Below, one piece after another: positions 1 through 7,987 of a stretch of DNA of 33,112 bases. Where the stretch lies: the NCBI GenBank assembly GCA_964358175.1, contig CAYHOI010000011.1, forward strand, positions 1-33,112. Direction: 5' to 3'. Position numbers and translations under genes: made by a program. Position 1 is the first letter of the stretch, and each line of letters starts with the position of its first letter. A model generated the notes under the pieces. The model worked only from the letters and a program-made list of their open reading frames with translations, was not told the DNA's origin and did no database searches. Origin of the DNA: CAYHOI01 sp964358175. Its GTDB lineage: Bacteria; Margulisbacteria; Riflemargulisbacteria; GWF2-35-9.

Positions 1-1017
1 TACGACAAGTTCATTTGTCTGGGCTCATTGATCAAAAAAACGGGACTAGGTGCTCATGGAAATCACTATTATTGCGAGGATCAGTATGACGCGATGGTCC
101 ATTCCAATCATTTTCCCGTAGAGACACTCAAGGGAGTTCGCTATCCGTCTATCAAGGATGCTGTGTCAGCCGCCAACGCGATTTTACATTTGTCTTCGCT
201 TACCAATGGAAAATTGGCAGTTCGAGCGTATGAAACGATTGAGAAGAAATCTGGCTTAGAACTGAAGGATCTTGCGCTGGGGAGTAAAGATGTTCATATC
301 CAATATGCGGATCTTCAGTCTCAACCCAGGCGGTACAATACCTCTCCCCTTTGGTCTGGAATTATGACAGATGGCCGAGCCTATGCGGCCTACACTTATA
401 ATGTTGAACGACTGGTTCCTTGGAGAACGCTCACAGGTCGACAGCATTTTTATCTCGATCATGAGATGTATTTGGCGTATGGCGAGAATCTGCCAACGTA
501 TAAACCTTCTCCTCGTCCTGAAGTCTTCGGAGATTTGGTCGAGACCCTCAAACTGGGCACAGGGATGGTTCTCAATTGTTTGACTCCTCACGGTAAATGG
601 CAAATTCATTCAACGTATATGGAAAACTTGAGGATGCTGACCCTTTCACGAGGCTGTCAGCCTTGTTGGATCAGTGAAGTGGATGCTATGAAAATGGGCA
701 TACAAGATAATGACTGGGTAGAGGTCTACAACGATCATGGCGTATATTGTACAAGAGCCGTGGTAAGTGCACGCATTCCAAAAGGGGTTTGCGTGGTCTA
801 TCATACCGTTGAACGGACGGTGGGTATTCCGAAGTCTCAGATCCGTGGCAATAAGCGTGCGGGACAGAATAACAGTATTACCCGCATTCGTCTTAAGCCC
901 AACCATTTGAGTGGAGGATACGCACAATTCACCTATCACTTCAATTATTGGGGTCCCATTGCGCCACAGCGGGATACACATGTGCTTATTAAAAAAATGG
1001 ATAAGGTGGTTTTCTAA
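1..1017 (+). CDS. narG: Respiratory nitrate reductase alpha subunit, C-terminal part (5' end outside window)
   Basis: The catalytic molybdopterin subunit of membrane-bound nitrate reductase reduces nitrate to nitrite on the cytoplasmic side. The reading frame is open to the first base, so only about the last 338 codons are present; E. coli NarG is about 1,247 residues. The TTG at 28 is an internal codon, not a start. The visible part matches the NarG C-terminus, which includes the molybdopterin-dinucleotide-binding barrel: [42 protein letters not shown] and [14 protein letters not shown] align well with remembered E. coli NarG. The stop overlaps the narH start by one base (TAATG), so the two are translationally coupled. 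The molybdenum ligand and the N-terminal Fe-S motif lie upstream of the window and cannot be checked. Confidence 0.96.
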   Translation, partial: YDKFICLGSLIKKTGLGAHGNHYYCEDQYDAMVHSNHFPVETLKGVRYPSIKDAVSAANAILHLSSLTNGKLAVRAYETIEKKSGLELKDLALGSKDVHIQYADLQSQPRRYNTSPLWSGIMTDGRAYAAYTYNVERLVPWRTLTGRQHFYLDHEMYLAYGENLPTYKPSPRPEVFGDLVETLKLGTGMVLNCLTPHGKWQIHSTYMENLRMLTLSRGCQPCWISEVDAMKMGIQDNDWVEVYNDHGVYCTRAVVSARIPKGVCVVYHTVERTVGIPKSQIRGNKRAGQNNSITRIRLKPNHLSGGYAQFTYHFNYWGPIAPQRDTHVLIKKMDKVVF

Positions 1018-2567
1018 TGGATATCAGATCCCAGATTTCAATGGTTTTTCATCTCGACAAATGTTTGGGATGCCACACTTGCTCCATTGCGTGCAAAAAT
1101 ATTTGGACGGATCGTAAAGGTGCCGAATACATGTGGTGGAACAATGTAGAGACCAAGCCAGGCACTGGTTACCCCTCCAAATGGGAAGATCAGGAGATTT
1201 ACAAAGGCGGTTGGCAAAAAGAGGGTGACGAAATAGAGCTAAAAGGTGCCGGAAAACAAAAAGGCATTCAAGGGATCTTTCATAATCCCAACATGCCTCA
1301 GCTTGATGATTATTATGAACCGTTTACCTACAAATATTTGGATCTGATCGAGGCACCCGCTGGGGATGATCAGCCAACAGCAAGACCCGTATCTCTGATC
1401 ACCGGAAAACCAATGGATATCAAGATGGGGCCAAACTGGGATGACGATTTGGGGGGTAGTCCGGATTTCGCTCGTAAGGATCCGAATCTCAAAACACTTT
1501 CTGCCTTAGAACAAGCGGCCATGTTCCAGATGGAGCGTATGGCTTTCTTCTATTTGCCAAGAATGTGCAATCATTGTTTGAATCCTGCCTGTGTTGCGGC
1601 TTGTCCTTCTGGTGCGATCTACAAACGCGGGGAGGATGGCATTGTACTTCTCAATCAAGATGCCTGCCGTGCTTGGAGGATGTGTGTGACTGCGTGTCCT
1701 TATAAAAAAGCCTACTTTAATTGGAATATGGGTAAGTCTGAAAAATGCATTCTGTGCTATCCCCGAGTTGAGGCAGGTCTCGCGCCAGCCTGTATGCATT
1801 CATGTGTGGGAAGAATTCGATATTTAGGCGTGCTTCTCTATGATGCAGATCGGATTCAAATAGCAGCGACGGCGAGTCAAGCAGAACTCATTGATGCACA
1901 AATGGATATTTTGGTAGATCCTTTTGATCCTGGCATTATCGAGGCGGCAAAGGCCAATGGCGTAGCAGATTCCACTATTGCAGTAGCACAAGCTTCACCC
2001 GTATACAAGTTTGTCAAAGAGTGGGGATTGGCACTTCCGCTTCATGCAGAGTTCCGCACGATGCCTATGCTCTTTTATGTGCCACCCTTACTTCCTGTGA
2101 TGGCGGCTGTCAGTGAAGTGAATCAAGATGAACAGCGTGACAAGATGCATCCCAAAGCGAAGCGATGGGGCGACAACTGGTTGTACGATACCAGCACGGA
2201 AGAGCTGTGGGGGAGGCTGGAAGAGGCTCGTTTCCCCTTGGGCTATCTGGCTGCAATGTTTTCGGCGGGAGATGAGAAGAAAATGGCTGATTCCTTGAAG
2301 AAGTTGATGGCAGTTCGGATCTATCGGCGTTTCAAAACCGTGGGTGATGTGACTCAGGAGAAAGCCAATGCTGTTCTGCAGGATACAGGGTTGACAGCTG
2401 AAATGGCAGACAAGATTTATTATCTGACTTCACTTGCGAAATTTGATGATCGTTTTGTAATCCCGGATTCCCACCGTGAACAGGCGATTGAAATGCTAGA
2501 ATTTACAGGGGATTACAAGGGACAAAGTGGTTTCGGGAAAACGGAAGAACCCAAAAGGGGGCTATAA
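1017..2567 (+). CDS. narH: Respiratory nitrate reductase beta subunit (Fe-S electron transfer)
   Basis: This subunit carries four Fe-S clusters passing electrons from NarI haems to NarG. All four cysteine groups are visible: C16/C19/C22/C26, C184/C187/C192/C196, C217/W220/C223/C227 and C244/C247/C259/C263. The tryptophan at 220 in place of a cysteine (CRAWRMCVTACPYKK) is the known NarH signature for a [3Fe-4S] cluster, and the numbering agrees with E. coli NarH as I remember it. Length is 516 residues, normal for the family. It starts on the ATG overlapping the narG stop and ends 3 bp before narJ. Residues 35-150 hold the usual NarH insertion. Nothing looks broken. Confidence 0.97.
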   Translation: MDIRSQISMVFHLDKCLGCHTCSIACKNIWTDRKGAEYMWWNNVETKPGTGYPSKWEDQEIYKGGWQKEGDEIELKGAGKQKGIQGIFHNPNMPQLDDYYEPFTYKYLDLIEAPAGDDQPTARPVSLITGKPMDIKMGPNWDDDLGGSPDFARKDPNLKTLSALEQAAMFQMERMAFFYLPRMCNHCLNPACVAACPSGAIYKRGEDGIVLLNQDACRAWRMCVTACPYKKAYFNWNMGKSEKCILCYPRVEAGLAPACMHSCVGRIRYLGVLLYDADRIQIAATASQAELIDAQMDILVDPFDPGIIEAAKANGVADSTIAVAQASPVYKFVKEWGLALPLHAEFRTMPMLFYVPPLLPVMAAVSEVNQDEQRDKMHPKAKRWGDNWLYDTSTEELWGRLEEARFPLGYLAAMFSAGDEKKMADSLKKLMAVRIYRRFKTVGDVTQEKANAVLQDTGLTAEMADKIYYLTSLAKFDDRFVIPDSHREQAIEMLEFTGDYKGQSGFGKTEEPKRGL

Positions 2568-2570
2568 GGT

Positions 2571-3230
2571 ATGAACGCAACGCTCTATTTTTTAATAGCC
2601 AATGTGTTTGAGTATCCACAACCGGATCTTGGCGAGAAATTGGGTACACTTCAAAGTATTCTAAGTGAAGCTTATCCCGAAACCCATGAGAATATGAGAA
2701 AGTTTGTGGAATGCATGCCGCTGGATAACCAACGGCAATGTGAGGAATTGTTTACCAGAACATTTGATGTTCAGGCATTGACGACGCTCGATGTTGGATA
2801 TGTGTTATTCGGCGATGATTATAAGCGGGGAGCTTTACTTGCTAATCTGAATCGTGAGCATCTATTTGCGGATAACGATTGTGGCACTGAGCTAGCAGAT
2901 CATTTGCCGAACTTACTAAGACTCCTTACGAAATCGAAAGATGATGAATTTAAAGTCGAGTTGGTTCAGTATATTTTACTTCCTGCGCTAGAAAAAATGA
3001 TTGACGAATTTAATCCGAATCGTGTAAGCCAGAAGAGGGAGCTTTATCAGAAACATTACAATACACTTATTGAATCCTCAGAAAAGGCAACGGTGTACTT
3101 GTACGCACTTAGAGTGTTAGAGACTGTTCTTAAAAAGGATTTCTTGGTGGATGCAATTCGCGAGGTTACCTATCCAAGTGATTTTATTGTGGAAATGGAT
3201 CGGGAGCTAGTGTTGGAAGGGCGGTCATAA
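2571..3230 (+). CDS. narJ: Nitrate reductase assembly chaperone (molybdenum cofactor insertion factor)
   Basis: NarJ is a dedicated TorD/DmsD-type chaperone that binds NarG, assists cofactor insertion and holds the NarGH complex before membrane attachment; it is not part of the mature enzyme. The 219-residue all-helical protein has the family pattern, including LFTRTFDVQALTTLDVGYVL near residues 60-80 and a GALL motif after it. It sits 3 bp after narH and 2 bp before narI, the standard narGHJI order. Identification rests on weak motif resemblance plus a very strong position argument. Confidence 0.92.
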   Translation: MNATLYFLIANVFEYPQPDLGEKLGTLQSILSEAYPETHENMRKFVECMPLDNQRQCEELFTRTFDVQALTTLDVGYVLFGDDYKRGALLANLNREHLFADNDCGTELADHLPNLLRLLTKSKDDEFKVELVQYILLPALEKMIDEFNPNRVSQKRELYQKHYNTLIESSEKATVYLYALRVLETVLKKDFLVDAIREVTYPSDFIVEMDRELVLEGRS

Positions 3231-3232
3231 GC

Positions 3233-3955
3233 ATGTTCACTCAGTTTATATTTGTCATTTTTCCCTATATTGCCATGGCTGTTTTTGTGGTGGGATGTTT
3301 TCAGCGATATTTTTCGCGCTCCTTCCAGGTTTCCTCATTGTCCTCACAATTCTTGGAAGGGAAAACGTTGTTTTGGGGATCTGTTCCTTTCCATTTTGGA
3401 TTACTTGTGGTTTTGCTTGGACATCTGATGGCTCTCTTTTTCCCAAAAACGCTTCTTCTCTGGAACCAAATTCCGGTGAGATTGATAATGTTGGAGCTAA
3501 CAGGATTCATCTTCGGGATAAGTCTTCTGGGAGGGCTTGTAGCTTTGCTTATTAGGCGGTTTACAAATGATCGTGTCCGCGTCGTTACCACACGAATGGA
3601 TCTTGTGATCGAGGGGCTTCTCCTCGTGCAAGTTGTATTGGGATGTTATACTGCACTGATCTATCGGTGGGGCTCATCCTGGGGAGCCGCGAATCTTACC
3701 CCTTACATTCGATCTCTCTTTTTGCTACGTCCGGATGCGAGTGTCGTTACGGCTATGCCTTTGGTCATTCAGTTGCATATCGTTGGCGCGTTTATCATTC
3801 TGCTTTTGTTCCCCTATACGCGATTGGTTCACTTGTTAGTGGCACCGTTTCATTATTTTTCACGACCCTATCAGCAAGTGATTTGGAATTGGAACCGCAA
3901 AACCATCCGTGATCCGAACACCCCTTGGAGCGAGCAGAGACCGAAGAATAATTAG
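3233..3955 (+). CDS. narI: Respiratory nitrate reductase gamma subunit (cytochrome b)
   Basis: This is the membrane anchor that oxidises quinol and carries two b-type haems. The 240-residue protein has five hydrophobic stretches (about 5-23, 50-70, 86-107, 124-144, 177-203). Four histidines sit where haem ligands are expected: H54 and H64 in helix 2, H182 and H200 in helix 5, matching H56, H66, H187 and H205 of E. coli NarI as I remember them. It is the last nar gene; no narK, narXL or fnr follows, and I see no convincing hairpin terminator in the 100 bases downstream. Confidence 0.95.
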   Translation: MFTQFIFVIFPYIAMAVFVVGCFQRYFSRSFQVSSLSSQFLEGKTLFWGSVPFHFGLLVVLLGHLMALFFPKTLLLWNQIPVRLIMLELTGFIFGISLLGGLVALLIRRFTNDRVRVVTTRMDLVIEGLLLVQVVLGCYTALIYRWGSSWGAANLTPYIRSLFLLRPDASVVTAMPLVIQLHIVGAFIILLLFPYTRLVHLLVAPFHYFSRPYQQVIWNWNRKTIRDPNTPWSEQRPKNN

Positions 3956-4058
3956 ATCTCGTCATTTATTATGTCCTTAAAGCGTTCATGGATGTTTTGA
4001 ACTCTCAGTTACCAACCTGCGGATTTAACTTGTCCTAACTCAGTGTATTTGCAATTCT

Positions 4059-4484
4059 TTATTCAGGGCTTCGATTCTCAAGTTTCATATATTGTTCCGG
4101 CTCACCAAGTTGATATGGTCGCTTTCCACTCATAAACATAATGTTCTTCAGGACAAGGCTTTTATATTCTTCGGTAAGGTTTTGTCGAAACAAGATGTCT
4201 ACGATTGTTTTTGCAAATAGGACACGAAATCGATGATCTTTATATTTTGTAACTTCCAAAAGTGTTTTGGCAAGTGCTTCAAACACTTGTAGCTCTCTCA
4301 TCTCTTCCAAGACCTCTTGCTCCTCTTGCGTTTTATTTATCGCAGATAAAACATTTTGGCGAATTTCATCGTTTTCAATCGCAGACCCAAATAACTGTGC
4401 AAGCTTAAGAATAAAACGTTGAGCTGTTTGTTTTGGAACGTCAAGAATTTCCAAGAGTGTTGTTGCGAACTGGTGGTGTACCAT
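4059..4484 (-). CDS. Hypothetical helical protein, 141 residues
   Basis: I do not recognise this protein. It is predicted largely alpha-helical and charged, with a run of E/Q/K around residues 48-66 that could form a short coiled coil. It has no signal peptide and no membrane segment. The start is supported by an AAAGGAG ribosome-binding site 6-7 bases before the ATG. It stands alone on the minus strand, convergent with narI, in an accessory patch with a short direct repeat, a tRNA and a broken gene, so it may be a recently acquired cargo gene. No function is proposed. Confidence 0.65.
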   Translation of the reverse strand: MVHHQFATTLLEILDVPKQTAQRFILKLAQLFGSAIENDEIRQNVLSAINKTQEEQEVLEEMRELQVFEALAKTLLEVTKYKDHRFRVLFAKTIVDILFRQNLTEEYKSLVLKNIMFMSGKRPYQLGEPEQYMKLENRSPE

Positions 4485-4547
4485 TGTTTGCTCCTTTTAC
4501 GGATCCAATGATCTCGTTCTGCCACACTATCAAACCACCTCAAAAAG

Positions 4548-4587
4548 GGGAATTCTAATTGTCGTCAGGTGGGAATTCTAATTGTCG
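4548..4587. repeat. Two direct copies of a 17-bp sequence, period 23 bp
   Basis: The 17-mer GGGAATTCTAATTGTCG occurs at 4548-4564 and exactly again at 4571-4587. Short direct repeats with this kind of spacing resemble subterminal transposase-binding repeats of insertion sequences (IS21-type ends are one possibility), but no transposase gene is present. A solitary IS end or relic beside the tRNA is the best guess. Confidence 0.5.
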
Positions 4588-4613
4588 CTGATCACAAGTG
4601 AACCATCTAAAAT

Positions 4614-4690
4614 TGGTGCGCCTGACACGAATCGAACGTGCGACCTACGGCTTAGAAGGCCGTTGCTCTATCCAACTGAGCTACAGGCGC
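4614..4690 (-). tRNA. tRNA-Arg (anticodon UCU, reads AGA), CCA end encoded
   Basis: On the minus strand a full cloverleaf is readable. The 7-bp acceptor stem is GCGCCTG paired with CAGGCGC. The D-arm is GCTCAGTTGGATAGAGC. The anticodon stem ACGGC/GCCGT encloses loop CTTCTAA with anticodon TCT at 4654-4656, and the T-arm contains GTTCGATTC. Discriminator A (4617) is followed directly by genomic CCA (4614-4616). Confidence 0.96.
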
Positions 4691-4731
4691 TTTGGACAGC
4701 TAAAAGCTAGTAGCTAAAGTCTAATATCTAA

Positions 4732-4759
4732 ATTGTAGCATAGCCTTGCGGGTTGTTAA
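4732..4759 (-). promoter_or_regulatory. Probable sigma70-type promoter of tRNA-Arg
   Basis: On the minus strand TTAACA (-35, 4754-4759) and TACAAT (-10, 4732-4737) are separated by 16 bp. The -10 lies about 40 bases upstream of the tRNA 5' end, a usual distance for a tRNA precursor leader. Both hexamers differ from consensus at one position. Confidence 0.55.
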
Positions 4760-4792
4760 ACGGGCGGTTTGAGAATACAATTTCAAGTTATT

Positions 4793-5035
4793 ATGACAAA
4801 ACTACTTGTTCTCGTCCTTTCATTTTTTGCACTGAGCTTTTCCTCCATTCAAGACCTTCAGCAACTTGATACCGAACACTTCTCGATCTTTTATCCCAAA
4901 AAGTATGAGTGGGCTGCTAAACAAGTAGCCATTCAACTTGAAGCCAATAAACCAAGTGTCGAGTCCTTAATCGGGAACGATTTTCATAAAACCAATATTG
5001 TTATTGAGGATTATGGTGCATATTCAAAACTCTAA
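4793..5035 (+). pseudogene. 5' remnant of a secreted protein, possibly of the peptidase MA-like type
   Basis: The remnant starts with a good signal peptide (MTKLLVLVLSFFALSFSS), so I choose the ATG at 4793 over the TTG at 4769. It continues with DTEHFSIFYPKKYEWAAKQVA and a later NIVIEDYGAYS. This order (sequence to be found at an HF-I-Y strand, helix, then an IVIED-Y strand) resembles the start of large surface proteins with a peptidase MA-like domain, where I would expect SNG to follow YS. The frame instead ends with KL-stop after about 80 residues. The rest of such a gene is not found downstream, where a minus-strand toxin-antitoxin locus begins. I interpret it as truncated by insertion or deletion near 5025-5040; the family assignment is tentative. 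Confidence 0.5.
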
Positions 5036-5174
5036 AATTCTTGTGTCCGTGATTCAAATGCAAATAATATTTGGGTAGATCTCTTAAAAAATCGTTGATT
5101 TCCTGTGGAGTAGTCGTTCCGACATCAATTTTATGAAAAAACTGATATCGAAGAGATAAAGGTTTATTCTTCAC
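5001..5174 (-). CDS. Small ORF of 57 residues after the PIN locus, possibly truncated
   Basis: A GTG at 5174 overlaps the stop of the upstream 56-residue gene (GTGA). The frame encodes a 57-residue peptide beginning VKNKPLSLRYQFFHKIDVGT and containing NDFLRDLPKYYLHLNHGHK. It runs into the 3' end of the broken plus-strand gene (overlap 5001-5035), so its last residues are probably not original and it may be a 3'-truncated gene. There is no clear ribosome-binding site. I do not recognise the family; the case rests on the start/stop overlap and protein-like composition. Confidence 0.3.
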   Translation of the reverse strand: MKNKPLSLRYQFFHKIDVGTTTPQEINDFLRDLPKYYLHLNHGHKNFRVLNMHHNPQ

Positions 5175-5341
5175 CGGCCTAAGTCAGCAACTATATCCTT
5201 GTGATACCTTATAGACAGACCTTTCAAGTCTTTACGAAGAAAATCTTGATAGTTAGCATAATTGCCACTGGAATAATCGTTATAAGTCTTCTCTTTCATA
5301 TTCCATACCTCTTTCATATGTTTGTCGTAACTATTTTTCAT
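5171..5341 (-). CDS. Probable partner (antitoxin-like) of the PIN toxin, 56 residues
   Basis: The ATG at 5341 overlaps the last 11 bases of the PIN gene and is preceded by a GGAGG ribosome-binding site 7 bases upstream. The 56-residue product has the pattern VWNMKEKTYNDY...YANYQDFLRKDL. That resembles the short helical proteins often encoded beside this type of PIN toxin, which carry a W-x-x-K-E-x-x-Y start and end soon after a Y-x-x-F/Y helix. Overlap with the PIN gene implies co-translation. Being the antitoxin is an inference from position; there is no recognisable DNA-binding fold. Confidence 0.6.
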   Translation of the reverse strand: MKNSYDKHMKEVWNMKEKTYNDYSSGNYANYQDFLRKDLKGLSIRYHKDIVADLGR

Positions 5342-5810
5342 AAATAACCTCCATCGGATTAATCAAGAGCAGTCTTTTTGTATAGCCTTCACGTTCATTA
5401 ATCGCATTAACAGCCATTTGTTTTTTCACATTTGCCAAGTGTTTGAAATTCCACGATAGCAAGAGGTCAAATTCGTAGAAAGTAGAAAAAGCAATATGCA
5501 ATGCATCTTCCAGTTTATTTTTGGGGATAACTAATTCTTTTATGTAGCAGTCTGCTAATCTTTCAATCTCATCAGTCAGTTTGTTGAAAACCTCAAGTTT
5601 ATATTTTGTAATTGTACCAAGAAGCAATTCGCGTTTATTTATATCACTTGTCCGATTTATCTCGGCGTACACAATTTCGGAAACATAAACAGCATACTCC
5701 TCAAGATAATCATCAAAAAATTCCTTAGTAATTTTCTGATAATCTAAAGCATCATCTGCAAACAGGAAGTTAATAACTGACGTATCTAAGTATATTTTTA
5801 ATTTCTTCAT
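5331..5810 (-). CDS. PIN-domain ribonuclease, probable toxin (VapC-like)
   Basis: PIN proteins are Mg-dependent ribonucleases whose active site is a cluster of acidic residues. The sequence starts KIYLDTSVINFLFADD, with the first catalytic Asp at residue 9. A conserved Glu follows in VSEIVYAEINRT, then Asp in NKLEDALHIAFS, then a late acidic/aromatic segment FDLLLSWNFKHLAN. This is the PIN subtype with a conserved WN-FKHLAN end. I take the ATG at 5810 as start because an AGGA lies 8 bases upstream; the ATG at 5831 would add seven residues before the usual N-terminus. The upstream region is very AT-rich. The gene overlaps its small partner at the 3' side. Confidence 0.85.
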   Translation of the reverse strand: MKKLKIYLDTSVINFLFADDALDYQKITKEFFDDYLEEYAVYVSEIVYAEINRTSDINKRELLLGTITKYKLEVFNKLTDEIERLADCYIKELVIPKNKLEDALHIAFSTFYEFDLLLSWNFKHLANVKKQMAVNAINEREGYTKRLLLINPMEVIYEK

Positions 5811-5898
5811 GATGATCTTCCTGTTTTTCATTGTATCATAGATATATTATAATCAGATATAATGTAATTGAATACGCTGAACTTTGCGAAGTGGCTCC

Positions 5899-7356
5899 TC
5901 AGAGAAGAAGCGTAAGGTTTATGCCCATGACCACAAGCATGGTTAGAGCAAGGTAGGGGAGATATTTTTCTCGTTCTGCCCATCGATATATACCCAAACA
6001 GAATATTGTGTAATAGAGCAGAATATTCACAAAGAAAACCTTTTCCAGGTGAATAGTATGGAATGGTACAGCGTAAAGTCGATCGCATACCAAAAGAATG
6101 ATGACCAGTAATCCCTGTAGAAAAATAAAAAGAACATGTGCCAAAATCGGAATGCATAATCCAAGTAAAAGAGCGATGAACCCTGCCAAGACAAGTATCT
6201 CAATGATTGGCCCTATGAGTATATTAGATATGAGCGATAATAAATCCCAGCGATGATAAACATATGCAATCACTGGCATCGTTAAGAGCAAAGGAGCCAA
6301 TGAAAGTGCTAAGAGTGAGCGAAGTGAGTTGGGAAGCCAGGAAATGCGAGCCAGTAGGTTTTCCAATCGTGGAGATAGATCTATCAGGGCAAAGGTTGCA
6401 AGAAAGCTAAGAATAAACCCGAGTTTATACAGATAAGCGGGATTGAAGACAAGCAGAAGTATGGCAGTCAGCCAAAGTACGTCGAGCATTTGCCTATGCC
6501 GATGTTGCAAGGTCAGGAAAGTGGAGATTTGCACCATGAGTACAGCCCTCACAATCGAGACTTCTGCTCCGGTCATAATCATAAACACACCATTGAAAAG
6601 CAGAACTGTAACCCAAATAATACCCTGTGGCAAAAAAAGCCGGCGCAGGAGAGTGAGTACCATCTGAGTGATCAGGGCTACCTGGGCACCCGAGACCACC
6701 AGCAGATGTAGAAGTCCTAGGTCGCGAAACAGGTTGACCATGGAGGGCTGGAGGTTAACACCCTGCGTTCCCAAAATAAGGGCTGCCATCACATCGGCAT
6801 GGAGTCGTGGCAGATGAGACCTGAACACGCGAAGAAGTGTAGCTCTGAAGTCAAATATCCAGGTTATCGAAGAAGCTTTGATGCGTTTCTGAATTCGGGG
6901 ACTCAAGCGAAGCTGCTCGTTGTAAATGCCAGAAAGCGATCCTGTGAGCAGAAGGGTGTCCCCAGGGAAAACTCGACTGCCTGGACAGAATGCCGAAGCT
7001 CTGAGAGTGGGGAATACAGCTTTTGTCTCAGCGGAAAGTATTCGCGCGAAATAGCCAGTGCGGGTGGCGCAGATCACCTGAACCGTATACGTCTTATCTA
7101 GTTTTTCGAATGAGTGTAGTTGCCTGAACGCATGATGAGTCAATTCTTGCCGAATCATTACCTGAAGAGCCATTGCTGAAAAGCAAAGCAGAAGCACCAT
7201 CCAGAGCTGTCGATCAAACTGAACTAAAGAGCGTTGCCCTATACTGAAAACCAAAATCAAAACCAGCAGAATAAAAAGAGTGACCCAAAAGGGAGCCTGT
7301 GTCGACAAGAGTATAGAAAAGATGCACGCCATTAGAATAAGGAAGAAAATATCCAT
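5899..7356 (-). CDS. comEC: ComEC/Rec2 family DNA uptake channel protein, without C-terminal hydrolase domain
   Basis: ComEC forms the inner-membrane channel that moves single-stranded DNA into the cytoplasm during natural transformation. The 485-residue protein has N-terminal membrane helices (1-70), a small soluble OB-like region (about 85-165), then the multi-helix competence domain with the signature LLHLLVVSGAQVALI near residue 215 and GAEVSIVRA near 260, followed by LGFILSFLATFALI. The metallo-beta-lactamase-like domain found at the C-terminus of long ComEC proteins is absent, as in many bacteria with split or short versions. It is a single gene; comEA lies about 11 kb away. No clear ribosome-binding site precedes the ATG. 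Confidence 0.9.
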   Translation of the reverse strand: MDIFFLILMACIFSILLSTQAPFWVTLFILLVLILVFSIGQRSLVQFDRQLWMVLLLCFSAMALQVMIRQELTHHAFRQLHSFEKLDKTYTVQVICATRTGYFARILSAETKAVFPTLRASAFCPGSRVFPGDTLLLTGSLSGIYNEQLRLSPRIQKRIKASSITWIFDFRATLLRVFRSHLPRLHADVMAALILGTQGVNLQPSMVNLFRDLGLLHLLVVSGAQVALITQMVLTLLRRLFLPQGIIWVTVLLFNGVFMIMTGAEVSIVRAVLMVQISTFLTLQHRHRQMLDVLWLTAILLLVFNPAYLYKLGFILSFLATFALIDLSPRLENLLARISWLPNSLRSLLALSLAPLLLTMPVIAYVYHRWDLLSLISNILIGPIIEILVLAGFIALLLGLCIPILAHVLFIFLQGLLVIILLVCDRLYAVPFHTIHLEKVFFVNILLYYTIFCLGIYRWAEREKYLPYLALTMLVVMGINLTLLL

Positions 7357-7537
7357 ATGTAAACGTAAATATTATTATATATAGCAAAGATTACGTAAAG
7401 TATTTTTTGAGTTGGAATGCTGTATTTGGATGGGTGAACGTTAAGAAGGGGGTGCCTGTTTCAGAAAATCCTTAAAGGTTGAACAAAATTTCATCGCGTT
7501 GTAAGCAGAACAGAATTTTGATACACTTAGCCGGACG

Positions 7538-7987
7538 ATGAACCAAAAAGCTCTCCAATATATTGAGCGTTATGGAAGAGACTTGGCCTCAGCAATTCCG
7601 ATACTGCAGGCGATACAATCTGACTTTGGTTATCTTCCAGATGATCTTCTTCAGGCTGTTTGTGAGACAAGTGATATTCACAAAAATCAGCTGTATGGCA
7701 TTGCAACGTTTTACTCTCAATTTTCTCTGCGAAAGAAAGGAGGAAAAACAATCAAAGTTTGTGAGGGCACTGCATGCCATGTCAGGGGTGCACCGAGGGT
7801 GTTACAGGCTGTAGAGACCGAATTAGATGCCAGTGCGGGGCAAATGACAAACGATGGGAAGTACTCGATCGAAACGGTTGCTTGTCTGGGCTGTTGTTCA
7901 TTGGCTCCCGTCATGATGGTGGGCTCTAAGGTCTATGGCAAACTCACAGCCGATGAGGCTAAGAAGGTTCTTCATGGCAACAAATAG
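7538..7987 (+). CDS. NuoE-like [2Fe-2S] subunit of an electron-bifurcating complex (StnA-like)
   Basis: A thioredoxin-fold [2Fe-2S] protein of the NuoE/HydC family, 149 residues. The four cluster ligands are visible as C75-x4-C80 (VCEGTACHVRGA) and C116-x3-C120 (ACLGCCSLAP). The N-terminal helical part with AIQSDFGYLPDD and YGIATFYSQF is typical. In this family the subunit docks on the NuoF-like flavoprotein. The next gene starts inside it (14-bp overlap), and the third gene has NuoG-N plus GltD-like domains. The three together match the arrangement of the Sporomusa-type transhydrogenase StnABC rather than complex I, because no nuoA-D or H-N genes are present. A weak start context (no strong ribosome-binding site) is noted. 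Confidence 0.93.
   Translation: MNQKALQYIERYGRDLASAIPILQAIQSDFGYLPDDLLQAVCETSDIHKNQLYGIATFYSQFSLRKKGGKTIKVCEGTACHVRGAPRVLQAVETELDASAGQMTNDGKYSIETVACLGCCSLAPVMMVGSKVYGKLTADEAKKVLHGNK

Noticed and set aside
28..1017. A complete 329-residue gene starting at TTG 28
   Set aside because: The frame is open to base 1 and the sequence is the internal/C-terminal part of NarG; this is an edge-truncated gene.
4337..4543. Minus-strand ORF of 68 residues starting at TTG, overlapping the 141-residue gene
   Set aside because: It overlaps a gene with a good ribosome-binding site in another frame and has no start signal of its own; its first residues cover the region next to the 17-bp repeats and may be a relic, but I cannot support a gene.
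7479..7507. Promoter TTGAAC-N17-TAAGCA upstream of the NuoE-like gene
   Set aside because: The -10 is poor; several similarly weak alternatives exist in the same stretch.
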